From contig NZ_LR216287.1 in NCBI RefSeq assembly GCF_900696045.1, forward strand, positions 2,213,854 through 2,277,853: 64,000 nt of DNA, in the 5' to 3' direction. The notes below the pieces were generated by a model. The model had not been told where the DNA came from and searched no databases. It saw nothing but the letters and a program-made list of their open reading frames with translations. This document shows, one piece after another, positions 37,923-48,104 of the stretch. How positions within the stretch are numbered: the stretch's first letter is position 1; the number at the start of each line of letters is the position of its first letter. The position numbers and the translations under genes were made by a program. Source of the DNA: Candidatus Nitrosocosmicus franklandus. Lineage in GTDB: Archaea; Thermoproteota; Nitrososphaeria; Nitrososphaerales; Nitrososphaeraceae.

Positions 37923-39455
37923 TTATAGACGGTTACCTGGAATTGGGTTTCTTGCGTGTAGTTGCATTTTGATTCCTTTCTTAGGATTGAGTGTTATACC
38001 AGGGTCCATTTTTATCTTTTGGTTTGGTCTTAGAGTCATCTTCCAATAACTAGAAATTGATGCTATGAGCAATATCCCTTCTTGCCATGCAAATGGTTCT
38101 CCTATACACCCTCTTAATCCACCACCAAATGGAAAATAGCTAAAACGGGGTAGATGTCTTTTAAAATCATCTGTCCATCTTTCTGGAATAAACTGTTCTG
38201 GATTTTCATAATATCGGGGACTTCTATGCATAGTATATTGGCTCATAAATATTGCTGAACCCTTTGGAACAACATACTTATCCACTTGATAATCCTCTTC
38301 CACCATCCTACCTATAGTCCATACCGGAGGGAACAAACGCATTGATTCTCGGAAAACCTTTTCTATGTATTTAAATTGGGAAATATCTTTAGTTGTTGGT
38401 AATCTATATTCCCCGAATTTTATTGCGCCGTTGCCGGTTTTGACTCTTGATGAGGAATTATTCTTCAAAACCGAATCGATTTCATCAAAAACCTTTTGCT
38501 CAACTTCAGGATGTTGAGCCAAAAGATAGTATGTCCAAGTCAAGGCGTTTGCAGTAGTCTCATGCCCAGCAATTAACATAGTTATTACATGATCCCTAAT
38601 TTGCTGGTCGGACATGACTTGATTATCACCAGCATCATCACCTCCTTTGGAATTATTTGGTTTATTTGTTTTATTGTTCTCTCGATCCAAGTTTCCCAAA
38701 AGTAAAAGGCCAGTGAGTAGATCATCTCTAGTATTTTTTGGTTTATCTGATGAACTTGGACTTGACAATTCATCTTGCTGTGAGGATATTTCCTGTCTTC
38801 TTGTTGACATCAATTTATAAACAATAGAATCTAGCGTTTTTGCTGCTTTTCTACTCTCTACTACTTTGGGTAGTATAGGTATACTATCCAAAATATGCCC
38901 CAATGGATGCTGTAATCTTTTTGAATAATTTTTCGAAATGGTAAAGGCTCTACCAAATTCCTCTGATTCATCTGATTGCATATCATAATCCATCATTGAT
39001 TTACAAATAATTGACAGGGTGACTTTTGACATTTCTTTATGTATATCTATAACAGAACCATCCTGCCAGTTATTACACATATCTAATGCATATTTGGTCA
39101 TAATAGGACCAAAGGATGAAATCTTCTTTGGTAGAAAGAAAGGATGGATTATTTTTTTCTGACTATCATGCTTTTCCCCTTCACTGGTAACCAATCCCTC
39201 TCCAAGAAATCTTTTTGCTATTTCCAATCTTTTGCCCTTCTTAAAGTTCTTATGGTCATATATCAGAACTCTCTCGATATAGTCGGGATTATTAAGCATA
39301 TATACGTCTTGACGACCCAATTTAAAATAGGAAATATCACCATATTCTTTGGATATATTCGTAAAAGTTTGTAACGGATCACGTAGGAATTGACTTAAAA
39401 GTCTGACAGGTCTTTTAGAAGGACCCGGTGGAAGTCCTTTTTCGACATTTTCCAT
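37923..39455 (-). CDS. cytochrome P450
   Basis: A 510-residue heme monooxygenase. Landmarks are the N-terminal LPPGPSKRPV hinge, I-helix AGHETTANAL, K-helix EKVFRESMRLFPP (ExxR), PERW, and the heme-ligand loop FPFGGGLRGCIGEPFA with Cys450. There is no N-terminal membrane anchor, so it is soluble or peripheral. It is similar in layout to CYP102/CYP4-like class sequences of soil bacteria, suggesting lateral transfer. A Ser/Asn-rich insertion (about 225-285) precedes the I-helix. No redox partner is adjacent; the Rieske/flavin reductase at 10012-11124 is the only candidate in the window. Substrate unknown. Confidence 0.95.
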   Translation of the reverse strand: MENVEKGLPPGPSKRPVRLLSQFLRDPLQTFTNISKEYGDISYFKLGRQDVYMLNNPDYIERVLIYDHKNFKKGKRLEIAKRFLGEGLVTSEGEKHDSQKKIIHPFFLPKKISSFGPIMTKYALDMCNNWQDGSVIDIHKEMSKVTLSIICKSMMDYDMQSDESEEFGRAFTISKNYSKRLQHPLGHILDSIPILPKVVESRKAAKTLDSIVYKLMSTRRQEISSQQDELSSPSSSDKPKNTRDDLLTGLLLLGNLDRENNKTNKPNNSKGGDDAGDNQVMSDQQIRDHVITMLIAGHETTANALTWTYYLLAQHPEVEQKVFDEIDSVLKNNSSSRVKTGNGAIKFGEYRLPTTKDISQFKYIEKVFRESMRLFPPVWTIGRMVEEDYQVDKYVVPKGSAIFMSQYTMHRSPRYYENPEQFIPERWTDDFKRHLPRFSYFPFGGGLRGCIGEPFAWQEGILLIASISSYWKMTLRPNQKIKMDPGITLNPKKGIKMQLHARNPIPGNRL

Positions 39456-39856
39456 TTGTTATGGTAATAGCAAATGACATTTAAATATTGAGGAATGTTA
39501 ATGCCGTTCATTGAACATTTTTTGGTCGGATCACTATATGACAGTAAACAAATAGCAGCAAATAATTTTGTATATATCTTTTAACTTAATCCGTTACACT
39601 GCAAAAATAGTAATTACTATTAATATGAGGTTCATTCCATCATTGTTGATATGTTATTACGTCCTTTTAGCGACTTTATAGTTTTAAGACGATAAATAAA
39701 CAAGATAATTATTTTACTGCGACTCAAAAAAAGGAGGAGGAGGAGGAGGAGGGAAAAAAGTGAAGAGCTTGATCACTCTTTTTTCGGTATTTATGACTTG
39801 ATGTCAAGTCATCAAATGTACTTTCATAAATGGGATGTATGAGATACAGCAACTAG
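39456..39856. other. divergent intergenic region
   Basis: It contains a GGA microsatellite (39733-39753) and the promoters of the P450 and transporter genes. Confidence 0.5.
39733..39753 (+). repeat. (GGA)n microsatellite
   Basis: Six GGA repeats closing with GGG in an otherwise AT-rich promoter region, 100 bases before the transporter start. It is a possible G-quadruplex or slippage site. Confidence 0.8.
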
Positions 39857-40861
39857 ATGCATATTGTAATCTTTTTGGCCATTGGAATATTATCTTTTTT
39901 GTGGGGATCAAGCTTTATTCCTATAAAAAATATCGTTGACCTAATTAATCCCCTTTCTGCATTTGGGTTAAGATTCATCACAGCAGGCCTATCACTGGTA
40001 CTTGCACATTACATTCTATATTCTATAGACAATCGTAGGTCTAGTAAAAATAGACACGACCTTACTAGAAAAAATAATAAAAATAGAAAAGTGGTAGGAT
40101 ATTGGAAACAATGGACACTGTCAGGTTTATTTTTCATAGTAGGTGGACAAGGATTGCTGGCCTTGGGAGCTCAATATATGTCATCAGGTGCAACCGCACT
40201 TGTTAACTCGACGATACCAATTTGGGTAGCAGTAATAGCGTTATTGATTTTTAAGTCATTACCCACCAAATTTACAATTGTAGGTATACTGGCTGGCTTT
40301 ATCGGATTAATCATATTGATATCACCTACAATTAATGAAGGCGAATCTAGTTGGGTTGGCATCATATTTTTGATACTTAGCTCAATATCCTGGGCTTTTG
40401 GTTCGTTGTATGTCAAACCTATTAGTGAATCTGATTCGAAGAAAACTATCTTGTTATCTACAGGAATGTTCATGTCAATTGGAGGAATATCGCTGATAGT
40501 TATTGCGATATTTACTGGATCTTCAATTATTTCAGATATGTATATAATCATGTTTTCAATAAATGGTCCATTGGATTCGTTTCTATATCTTACTCTTATT
40601 TGCACTGCTACCGGTTACGTAATATTCTATTGGCTTTTGGAAACGACTACTCCTTCTTTAGCAAACACATTTGCCTATATCGTTCCTGTAGTAGCAGTGT
40701 TTCTTGGATGGATGATACTGGACGAACATATTACAAATACCACCATAATAGCCACTGTCATAATATCGGGTGGGGTTGCACTAATGATCTCAAGTCCTTC
40801 TTTTCCCAAAACTACAAATAAATCCAATAACAATAAAGGACGACAACAACAACAAAAGTAA
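39857..40861 (+). CDS. EamA/DMT-family transporter 1
   Basis: A 334-residue membrane protein with ten predicted helices in two EamA repeats. Repeat 1 begins FLAIGILSFLWGSSFIPIKN, and its end has the family signature ALVNSTIPIWVAVIALLIFK. Repeat 2 begins IIFLILSSISWAFGSLYVKPIS and ends LANTFAYIVPVVAVFLGWMILDE. A charged loop at 58-80 separates helices 2 and 3, and the tail is Asn/Gln/Lys-rich. DMT carriers export or import small metabolites such as amino acids or nucleotide precursors; the substrate cannot be read. Confidence 0.9.
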   Translation: MHIVIFLAIGILSFLWGSSFIPIKNIVDLINPLSAFGLRFITAGLSLVLAHYILYSIDNRRSSKNRHDLTRKNNKNRKVVGYWKQWTLSGLFFIVGGQGLLALGAQYMSSGATALVNSTIPIWVAVIALLIFKSLPTKFTIVGILAGFIGLIILISPTINEGESSWVGIIFLILSSISWAFGSLYVKPISESDSKKTILLSTGMFMSIGGISLIVIAIFTGSSIISDMYIIMFSINGPLDSFLYLTLICTATGYVIFYWLLETTTPSLANTFAYIVPVVAVFLGWMILDEHITNTTIIATVIISGGVALMISSPSFPKTTNKSNNNKGRQQQQK

Positions 40862-41136
40862 ATAAAAAGGGTGATTAATTAGCAGATTTCACGATAATCC
40901 CTTCTTTACAATAGTCAATCGTCAGTATATTTCAAGCCATTTTGTTTTTCTCAAAAGAAAAAAAGGCTATTTGTGCAGTTTCCCCCATCATTAAATTTGA
41001 TGTTATTCGTAATTAAATGAACTTTTGAAATGATTTTGGACATCTGGTTGGCAAGTAAAGATCGATGATGAATTACGGCAAACTGGATGCACCTTTTTAT
41101 TAGGTAGTATTACATCTTGAGTAAAAGGAAACCATT

Positions 41137-41364
41137 ATGGAAAGGAAGAAAAATAACAGGATATCCGGCAGCTTTTCCGATACAAAAAAGAAAACCCTAA
41201 TTGTCATAATCTTAATTGCGGTACTAGTATTAATAATAGGATTTGGATTTGACAGGGATTTATTGAGGGATCCATCTACAGTTTCAAATATCTCAAATTT
41301 GGCCGAAGGTTACGAGAACACAACGCTTTCTTATATGACTAACAAGCTTTTGTTACCAGTATAA
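41137..41364 (+). CDS. small single-helix membrane protein
   Basis: A 75-residue protein. A very basic N-terminus (ERKKNNRISGSFSDTKKK) is followed by one hydrophobic helix (TLIVIILIAVLVLIIGFGF) and a 30-residue polar tail, consistent with a type II or anchored signal protein. No family recognised. Confidence 0.5.
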   Translation: MERKKNNRISGSFSDTKKKTLIVIILIAVLVLIIGFGFDRDLLRDPSTVSNISNLAEGYENTTLSYMTNKLLLPV

Positions 41365-41671
41365 TACAATTGAAAAGGATAGTAAATAGTAAATTATAGG
41401 TTCAATTATTTTACCCTCTTACGCTAGTCTCTTTCAGTTTATCTACTCTCTGGACGAATATTTTTTTGATAATTCTGTATCGTATCGTCAGATTCTATTC
41501 TTCGTTCTTATATTACTGAAATTTTTCGAATTTCTTACCTGATTTCTTTCTTCGATTCGACTCTAACTCAGAAATTTACAATAGCATAAGATACCTTGAA
41601 CCGTTAATTGCAGATAAACCTTACAACATGTAATAAAATCAAAGGTGATAGTAGTTTATAAAAAATAATTG
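41365..41671. other. convergent intergenic region
   Basis: No gene or strong structure. Confidence 0.4.
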
Positions 41672-42148
41672 TTACTTTGGCATTTTTGAAAATGCTTCTG
41701 TGGCTGCTTTCTTGATTTCCTCCTCACTGAGATCTTTGATATGCGTTGCTATCGACCATATATGTCCAAATGGATCCTTTATAACACCATGCCTATCTCC
41801 CCAGAATTGATCTGTGACAGGTTCTAAGGATGTTGCACCTTCTGAAACTGCAAGATTAAAAGTCTTATCCACATCATCAACAAAGAGATATAATGAAACG
41901 GGTGACCCTCCAATAGTTGAGGGTGATAAACACTTCATTTCTGGAAATTCGTCTGATAACATGATTATGGAGTTTCCTATTTCCAATTCTGCATGGGCAA
42001 CAGATTTGTTATCCGGCATCATCATAATCCCCTTTTCTACCGCACCAAAAACCCTTTTGTAATATTCTATTGCTTTTAGTGCGTTCTTTACTACCAACAT
42101 AGGAGTAATACTTCGATATCTTTCTGGATTTTTTTTTGCTTCATTCAT
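41672..42148 (-). CDS. VOC-family protein, PhnB-like
   Basis: A 158-residue glyoxalase/bleomycin-resistance-fold protein of the PhnB-like group. N-terminal TPMLVVKNALKAIEYYKRVFGA, central HAELEIGNSIIMLSDEFPE, and second-half SLYLFVDDVDKTFNLAVSEGA ... DQFWGDRHGVIKDPFGHIWSIATH are typical. Possible metal ligands are the His of HAELEIG and those in GDRHG and GHIW. The activity of PhnB-like proteins is not settled. No neighbours in operon. Confidence 0.92.
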   Translation of the reverse strand: MNEAKKNPERYRSITPMLVVKNALKAIEYYKRVFGAVEKGIMMMPDNKSVAHAELEIGNSIIMLSDEFPEMKCLSPSTIGGSPVSLYLFVDDVDKTFNLAVSEGATSLEPVTDQFWGDRHGVIKDPFGHIWSIATHIKDLSEEEIKKAATEAFSKMPK

Positions 42149-43774
42149 GTGCTTGATTAATACAATTGGTACAATTTATTATTAGCTTGTCAATAAGTTT
42201 TGAGCTAAGGTACCCAAAGCACTGATTAGAGTAGTGTACATAGGCAAAATCATGGTATACACTGCGTATTACTATTAATATACTACATGATATGAATAAG
42301 TGAGACAAATTGCTGACCTAGCAAACTAGTAAATGATTTATCATTTCCTTGTCCTCGTTTGCTTAAATTTGAGATTTATTTTAAAATCCGGATCAATTGG
42401 GATTTTTTAATAAAAGCACATGCAATCATGATTATAAAAACCTACCTAAAAAATACAGATAATTTTAATAATGATCCTTAAGCAATAAGTGTTACAAACA
42501 CCTTTAATATCGTTGGGGTATCATATCAGTATGATTATGTTTGTCGGTTTTCTTGACTAATATGTGAAAAAGATAGATCTACAATTCTGCTTACTTTTTG
42601 AAAATAGGATGATTAACTATTACATATTTGTCTACATTCTTCAGTAAAACACGCATATTAAACTGTACAATTCCTAAATTGTTTTATGTATAGTGCATAA
42701 AATTTAGACGTTAAAATGAAAAATTGTTAGATTGTCTCGAATAGAATTAAGATCCTAATGGAAGAGTCTCCTTGGAGTAGATTGTTCATTTGATAGAAAT
42801 CAGTCACAGGTTCACCTTTGGGATATAACCTATCTCTTTTGCATAGATGTTCCGAAATAACAATGATCCAATTCGATCTCAATTCAAAGAATAACAATAA
42901 TATTTAATTAATCCGTAATTGCTTTAGAAGAATACTCACTACTGACTTAATATGTTGTGCAATACGGAGTGGATCTGGTTATTTGCTGCAGAACAAATCA
43001 TTGCAGTTTTAAGTACAGATCCATTCTGTATTTTGTTTTTCTCAAGATTTTCTTTATCACTATCTCACATTCTTCTACTCGAAACAACTCACAAGATGAC
43101 AGAGTGACTAGTTGTTCTTATTTATTCGGACCATTATCTAACTACCTTAGTTTTATCAAGTGATTTGGTCAAAACATTGGATATCTGGTTAAACACCTAA
43201 GAAGAAAGACAGGGATACATATATTTGCACACTAAATAAATACTCTATTACCTAAAAAATTCTTTCCGAGTAAAAAATTCTTTCCGAGAATTGAAGTCAA
43301 CATTCGAATTCATCTCAACTTCTTTTACTGTCTTTCTTTCCAATCAACTTTAGCTTGGAATCTTTTTTACATTGGACGATGTAATTATCACTTTCCACAT
43401 TAATACCAAATTCGAGATTAACAACCTCAGAATGAAAAGTATGAAATTTCTTATATCATGTTAATTTTGCTGTCTACTACATTGTCAAAAATTCTGGGAA
43501 AGCAATTTGATATCTGGATTTTAATATGCAAATTACGCGTATATTTTAGTGCAAATTGATTACATCCCGGGTTTTGAAAATTCATATCTTAAATTCTTAT
43601 CGTTAATAACAGTTCTCTGATTTATCGTCAACAAAAATAATGTTGTGAATTTAGATGTTTCTAAATACTAGATTTATTTCAAAAATTTGTCTATATGCTG
43701 GTCAAGAACATCTCGATTTCATTTCTATAATGTAATGAATTTTTGAGACTATATGGCTTGTCTTTTGGAACATA
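42149..43774. other. long non-coding stretch (1.6 kb)
   Basis: No gene with support. A short perfect tandem repeat (43253-43288) is the only structure seen. Confidence 0.5.
43253..43288 (+). repeat. two tandem 18-bp repeats
   Basis: TAAAAAATTCTTTCCGAG occurs twice head to tail at 43253-43270 and 43271-43288. Confidence 0.9.
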
Positions 43775-44035
43775 TTGATAATTTTTGTATATTTGTTTAT
43801 CATTATTATTCTGGGATTGATTGGTAAAATGATACCTATTGATAATTATTTTAATCGGAATGAACTATTACCTCCCAACACTCACAAGTTTAAGCATAGA
43901 GTGCTAATAAGGGCAGATCCTAAAGATCATACCCAAGTGATCACTGGTATTCCTGTTATACATAATGTATCGAATCAGATAGTGGCCTTTATTGATTTGA
44001 AACGGGAGAAAAGTAAATACTTGCCTTCCTCTTAG
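43775..44035 (+). CDS. small membrane-anchored protein
   Basis: An 86-residue frame from TTG. One N-terminal membrane helix (IIFVYLFIIIILGLIGKMI) is followed by a basic, polar domain (NTHKFKHRVLIRADPKDHTQVITGIPVIHNVSNQIVAFIDLKRE) with protein-like composition. The coding pattern is convincing but no family is recognised and the start is uncertain. Confidence 0.5.
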   Translation: MIIFVYLFIIIILGLIGKMIPIDNYFNRNELLPPNTHKFKHRVLIRADPKDHTQVITGIPVIHNVSNQIVAFIDLKREKSKYLPSS

Positions 44036-45364
44036 TGGAATAAAAATCTTTTGTCTTTTTGTTAGTGTCATAGAGGGATTGATCTTTAGTCTCTGTATCT
44101 GCGATGATAGGTATTGGAATACTGGTTGTTACTTGTATGATGTGGAATTGATGCAAAGTGAGCAAAACAAATATGAGTGATAACTAAACCAATGCCTTCG
44201 TTATGCTGTTGGCTTAAAACTGAGGAATGTAAACAAATAGTAAAAATGGATCTATATTAAAAAAATCATTTTCTTCGAATCCTCGATATCGAAATCTCTT
44301 ATCGTGGGAAAAAATACGATACCAATCATGTGGTTTGATATTCCCACTCATAGGGATTTATTAGAAATCAAAGTTTAAATAACTAATAAAAAGGCTCAAA
44401 ATTATCCTAGATACCTCTGTGTCATTAGGGATAATATTAGATTTAATAAAAGTTCGATCATGAAATTAGAATCAAGTAATTGTGGGGTATTAAACTTTAA
44501 CACTACTAAGGTAATTCTTCTTTCTTTATTCTAATATTGTTCCATTGAGGATCCCATCCTTTACTAGTTATCTTTACACAATTGGTTCATGTCATCTTAA
44601 ATATCATTAAATGCTGTACATACTGGCATACTTAGTTGCCAATATGAAGATATTTGGATACAAAATCATCTATTATGCTTTAAGATATAAATATCAGGTA
44701 GTTATGATATTTAGAATTCTTGGTTCTAACATATCTTAATTGATACTAACGTTATATTTCTCTGAAATTGAGTTATGTATTGCTATGAAAATATATGTAG
44801 ATTTTTTATGATGATTGGAACCACTTAGAACGGTAAGACTACTATAAACATGTGTGTAACAATATTGGTCTTTTATCTGATTCAATTCTTATATCAATAG
44901 TGTATCCAATAACTAAATTCCTTTCGTACAAAAATCCGACGTATCAAACAAATATAGGATATTCTTTGTTTTTAGTTTTGCTATGCGTAATGTGAATAAA
45001 TGTTGATATTACAACTCATGAATTTTTTCTCATAAATGAGTTGTAAATCTTTTGTTTTTATGTTTTTTTGTTAATTGATAGCATGATTCCATCAAACCTT
45101 TTAATATCTCTAAAAATGCACAGATAAGGAAATTGACAGAATCTTACTTTTGATCTGTTGACAAATTTGTTACATGATAAATGATTTTATTCTACTCACT
45201 TTGCAAACAAATCTTTTATGTATCATAAACTTTTATTCTAAACATATTATCATGATATGTAGATTTTGTGATGGAATGCGGAAAATTCTGCCGTCAAGGA
45301 TAGCATTTTGATCTCAAATTGCATGTTAAATAATTATTAAATAGTATCTAATAATATAAAATAA
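44036..45364. other. long non-coding stretch
   Basis: Very AT-rich, with no supportable gene. It holds one strong hairpin (45009-45046). The absence of the upstream 23S rRNA body here is what makes the fragment at 45366 notable. Confidence 0.55.
45009..45046. repeat. perfect 11-bp hairpin
   Basis: Arms TTACAACTCAT (45009-45019) and ATGAGTTGTAA (45036-45046) around a 16-base T-rich loop. No gene is adjacent. Confidence 0.6.
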
Positions 45365-45365
45365 A

Positions 45366-45490
45366 CTCCTGCCAAAGGAAAACACCAATACTGCAAATAA
45401 GGGTCAAGAGAGATGATCTTGAGTAGGCTACACTTACGTCATAAGCACATTAATCATGCCACGGCCAGTACTAATACCTCGCCACGATAG
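45366..45490 (+). pseudogene. isolated 3' end of a 23S rRNA gene
   Basis: About 125 bases, GC-richer than the flanks, carrying the conserved final helices of 23S rRNA. AGAGAGATGATCTTGAGTAGGC corresponds to the AAGACGACGACGTTGATAGGC region of E. coli, and CACGGCCAGTACTAATACC to CTAACCGGTACTAATGAACC just before the mature 3' end. TCAAGA/TCTTGA forms the expected short stem. The preceding 2.8 kb of a 23S gene is absent: upstream is ordinary AT-rich DNA. It is therefore a relic or a duplicated junction, not a functional rRNA gene. Exact edges are approximate. Confidence 0.72.
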
Positions 45491-45494
45491 GTTA

Positions 45495-45520
45495 AGTGTT
45501 AATTTAGCTCCGTTAACACT
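45495..45520 (+). repeat. 8-bp hairpin after the 23S fragment
   Basis: AGTGTTAA (45495-45502) and TTAACACT (45513-45520) are perfect complements directly after the rRNA fragment. It could be the remains of a post-23S processing or termination stem. The next 70 bases (to about 45585) also stay GC-richer than the flanks. Confidence 0.5.
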
Positions 45521-45589
45521 GTTTGTTATAGTATATACCTTGAGGTAGGTGCAAAAGCGTAAGGGGTACGAGACGCCTATTTATGCCTA

Positions 45590-47047
45590 TTCGACTATTA
45601 CTTTGGATTATTCTCTCTTGATCTTATATGATATACAGGCATTTGACGTTTACATCCATATTAACTTTCTATTATGAGAATAGTAAAAGATTAAGAATGA
45701 AATTTGCCTTATCCGAACTTGCTTTCCAGAAAATGTGGCTAAAAAGATGGGAGAGTTATTTACGTTGGCCTATCAAGTAAGTATCACAAATTAACTGCTT
45801 TTCTTCATTTTTTCATTGTATTTTAATTTTCCAAGATATTTTTGGAATTCTTGGTCTGTTTCGAGGTATACTGGTCAATTTAAAACATATAGGTAAACTA
45901 TAAAACACTTAACTTGCTGAAGTATACTCGAACTCTATTTCTAAACTAATAGAGTGGGAAAAAACAATAAAGGCATCAATTGGTAGTTCGTGTGGTAACT
46001 TTCTCATGCTTTTGTATCTATTCTGTATTGGTAAGATAAACACACAGATGATGTGTAGTGTATAATGAGCTTATCCCAAGTTTAGACCACATTAGCTAAT
46101 TCTTCTTATCGCTATCATGGTTTTCAAGATGTGATGTTAGGTCAAGATCAAGAGTTGTTTTAAGCGATAAATATACTTATCACATGAATGTAGCCTTTAA
46201 TGCAATTTCCTGTTTGTTTATATGGATTTTGTTTTTTTGCCAGAACTGTTTTCTAGTGGCATTACCATATATATCAAAATATTATTTATCGATGTTCTAA
46301 ATTTTCTATTGTTGTTACAAACAGGGAGATTAAAAAAGTCTCTAGGGATTTGGTAAATGATCAAAAGCATCAGGACTGTTAAAGATACTTTTTCCGATCC
46401 TTGTTGTAACATAAGGACCTACTTTCATCCATTTTAAATAGTTTGATTTTTTGCTAGCGTTGATAACGATTGGGTATGAGAAAATAGATACATGTTATAT
46501 ATAATAGAACAAGGAAAGACATATCTAAATCATTCTCAAGCTCAGGAAACTCGGATCCTCTTATTAGCACATAAAATAAAGATAGTTTCAATAATAAAGT
46601 TGAGAATATGTCATTCGAGTTGAAACTCACAAAAGTTGGACATTCAAAACTATTGATTTTTAATATACCTGATTTTTTTGGACCTGACTGATTTAACGAT
46701 TATCTATTAGTTTTTTTGAAGCGGTTTTAATAATATATAATCGACAACGATCATTCTATAGGTTAATAGTTCACTCATGTTGCTAAATGTTCTATGATCT
46801 ATTCCTACCCCCTATATTTTAGACCACAAGACAACGCTTGTCGAGCAACTTAGATATGTTATCGATATTATGAGGTTTAGAGATTGGAGCGCATATGGTA
46901 TCCACTATGTGTATGGGGATGTGAACTTTCGTAATCTTTATAAATTATAAATTCCAGAGGAAATAAATGTATGTACCGTGCTTCACAAATAGATAGAATT
47001 GAGTATTTGAGATTTTGATCATTTATAAATGTTTCGTGGTATAGATC
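45590..47047. other. long non-coding stretch
   Basis: No gene supported. It ends in the target duplication TATAGATC (47040-47047) of IS copy 3. Confidence 0.5.
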
Positions 47048-47714
47048 GGCTCTGTTCATTTAACGATAAACCTATAGCTTGAAGATGTCCTATTTCTTTT
47101 ATGATTAGCAGAAACAGAACACCTTCAAGGTATGTGTATTATGGCTTACATTTGTACTTTTCAGGTTTATCTTTAAGAAAAGCCTCGGAAAGATTGTCTC
47201 AGATGTATAAAAGAAACCATGTCTCCATCTGGAATTGGATTCAAAAATACAGGCCTCAAAAATTGAAAGCATCAAGAAGAAGAATTCTAGAATATATTGT
47301 AGACGAGACAATGTTGAAGGTAGGGTCAGAATACATCTGGCTTTGGGTGGCGATAGAGCCTGCAAACAGACAGATCCTCGCACTTTCTATATCCAAAGAG
47401 AGAAACATGTTTGTTGCAGAAAGATATCTTTCTAATTTGATCAAAGTTCATGGAAAGCACCCAGTTTCTACAGATGGTGGGACTTGGTATCCCATGGCTT
47501 GTCAGTTTCTCAAACTCGATCACCATATTCATTCTTCTTACGAGAAAAGTGTAATCGAAAGAACGATGCAATATATCAAGGATAGAACCGAAAGTTTCGA
47601 TGATTACTTTCCTTGTAGAATAAAGAACTGCAAGTTAAAGCATGTACGGAATTGGCTGCGGCTCTTTGTAGACTATCATAACAATGAAATAAAACATGTT
47701 AACTGAACAGAGCC
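47048..47714 (+). mobile_element. IS6-like insertion sequence, copy 3
   Basis: A 667-bp element matching copies 1 and 2 by eye throughout. It is flanked by a perfect 8-bp duplication TATAGATC (47040-47047 and 47715-47722). It is in direct orientation to copy 2. Confidence 0.95.
47101..47706 (+). CDS. IS6-like DDE transposase, copy 3
   Basis: An intact 201-residue transposase, identical in sequence to copies 1 and 2. Confidence 0.93.
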   Translation: MISRNRTPSRYVYYGLHLYFSGLSLRKASERLSQMYKRNHVSIWNWIQKYRPQKLKASRRRILEYIVDETMLKVGSEYIWLWVAIEPANRQILALSISKERNMFVAERYLSNLIKVHGKHPVSTDGGTWYPMACQFLKLDHHIHSSYEKSVIERTMQYIKDRTESFDDYFPCRIKNCKLKHVRNWLRLFVDYHNNEIKHVN

Positions 47715-47747
47715 TATAGATCTATTAAGGATAATTAATTAAACGAT

Positions 47748-47765
47748 TGTGTCGCATGCGACACA
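47748..47765. promoter_or_regulatory. 18-bp perfect palindrome, possible operator
   Basis: A perfect palindrome with half-site TGTGTCGCA, far more GC-rich than the surroundings, 33 bases beyond IS copy 3. A TATA-like AGTATATAAAAAATT follows at about 47779-47793. The same ten-base half TGTGTCGCAT recurs at 51446-51455. The regulated gene, if any, is unknown. Confidence 0.5.
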
Positions 47766-48104
47766 TTTATTTCGTGCTTGAAAAGTATATAAAAAATTAT
47801 TAATTTTCCAGTGAGAAAAGCTTTACAATCTTTTGATTGCTGAAGCATATATTTTTTAATATAATAGTGAGAATATAAATAAAACAAATACTTTGGTTCT
47901 GTCAAATTTATTTGAATAATATGTAATTCAATCGATCTGTTTCTTAAATTGCGATTACCGTGATTATGGATTATCTTTCATTCCAATCAACAAGTATCCG
48001 ATCTAAGCTGAACCTGCTTTTTGCTATTAGTACATCGTTAAAATATCATCTTTTTTCTTCGCATTTTTCGTTGTAGCCAAGGATGAGTTAAGATGAAATG
48101 GGAA
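47766..48104. other. non-coding stretch
   Basis: Apart from the TATA-like sequence noted with the palindrome, nothing is seen. Confidence 0.4.

Noticed and set aside
43253-43288. Start of a CRISPR-like array
   Set aside because: Only two 18-bp units in direct contact with no spacer; a simple tandem duplication. No CRISPR array or cas gene is visible in the window.
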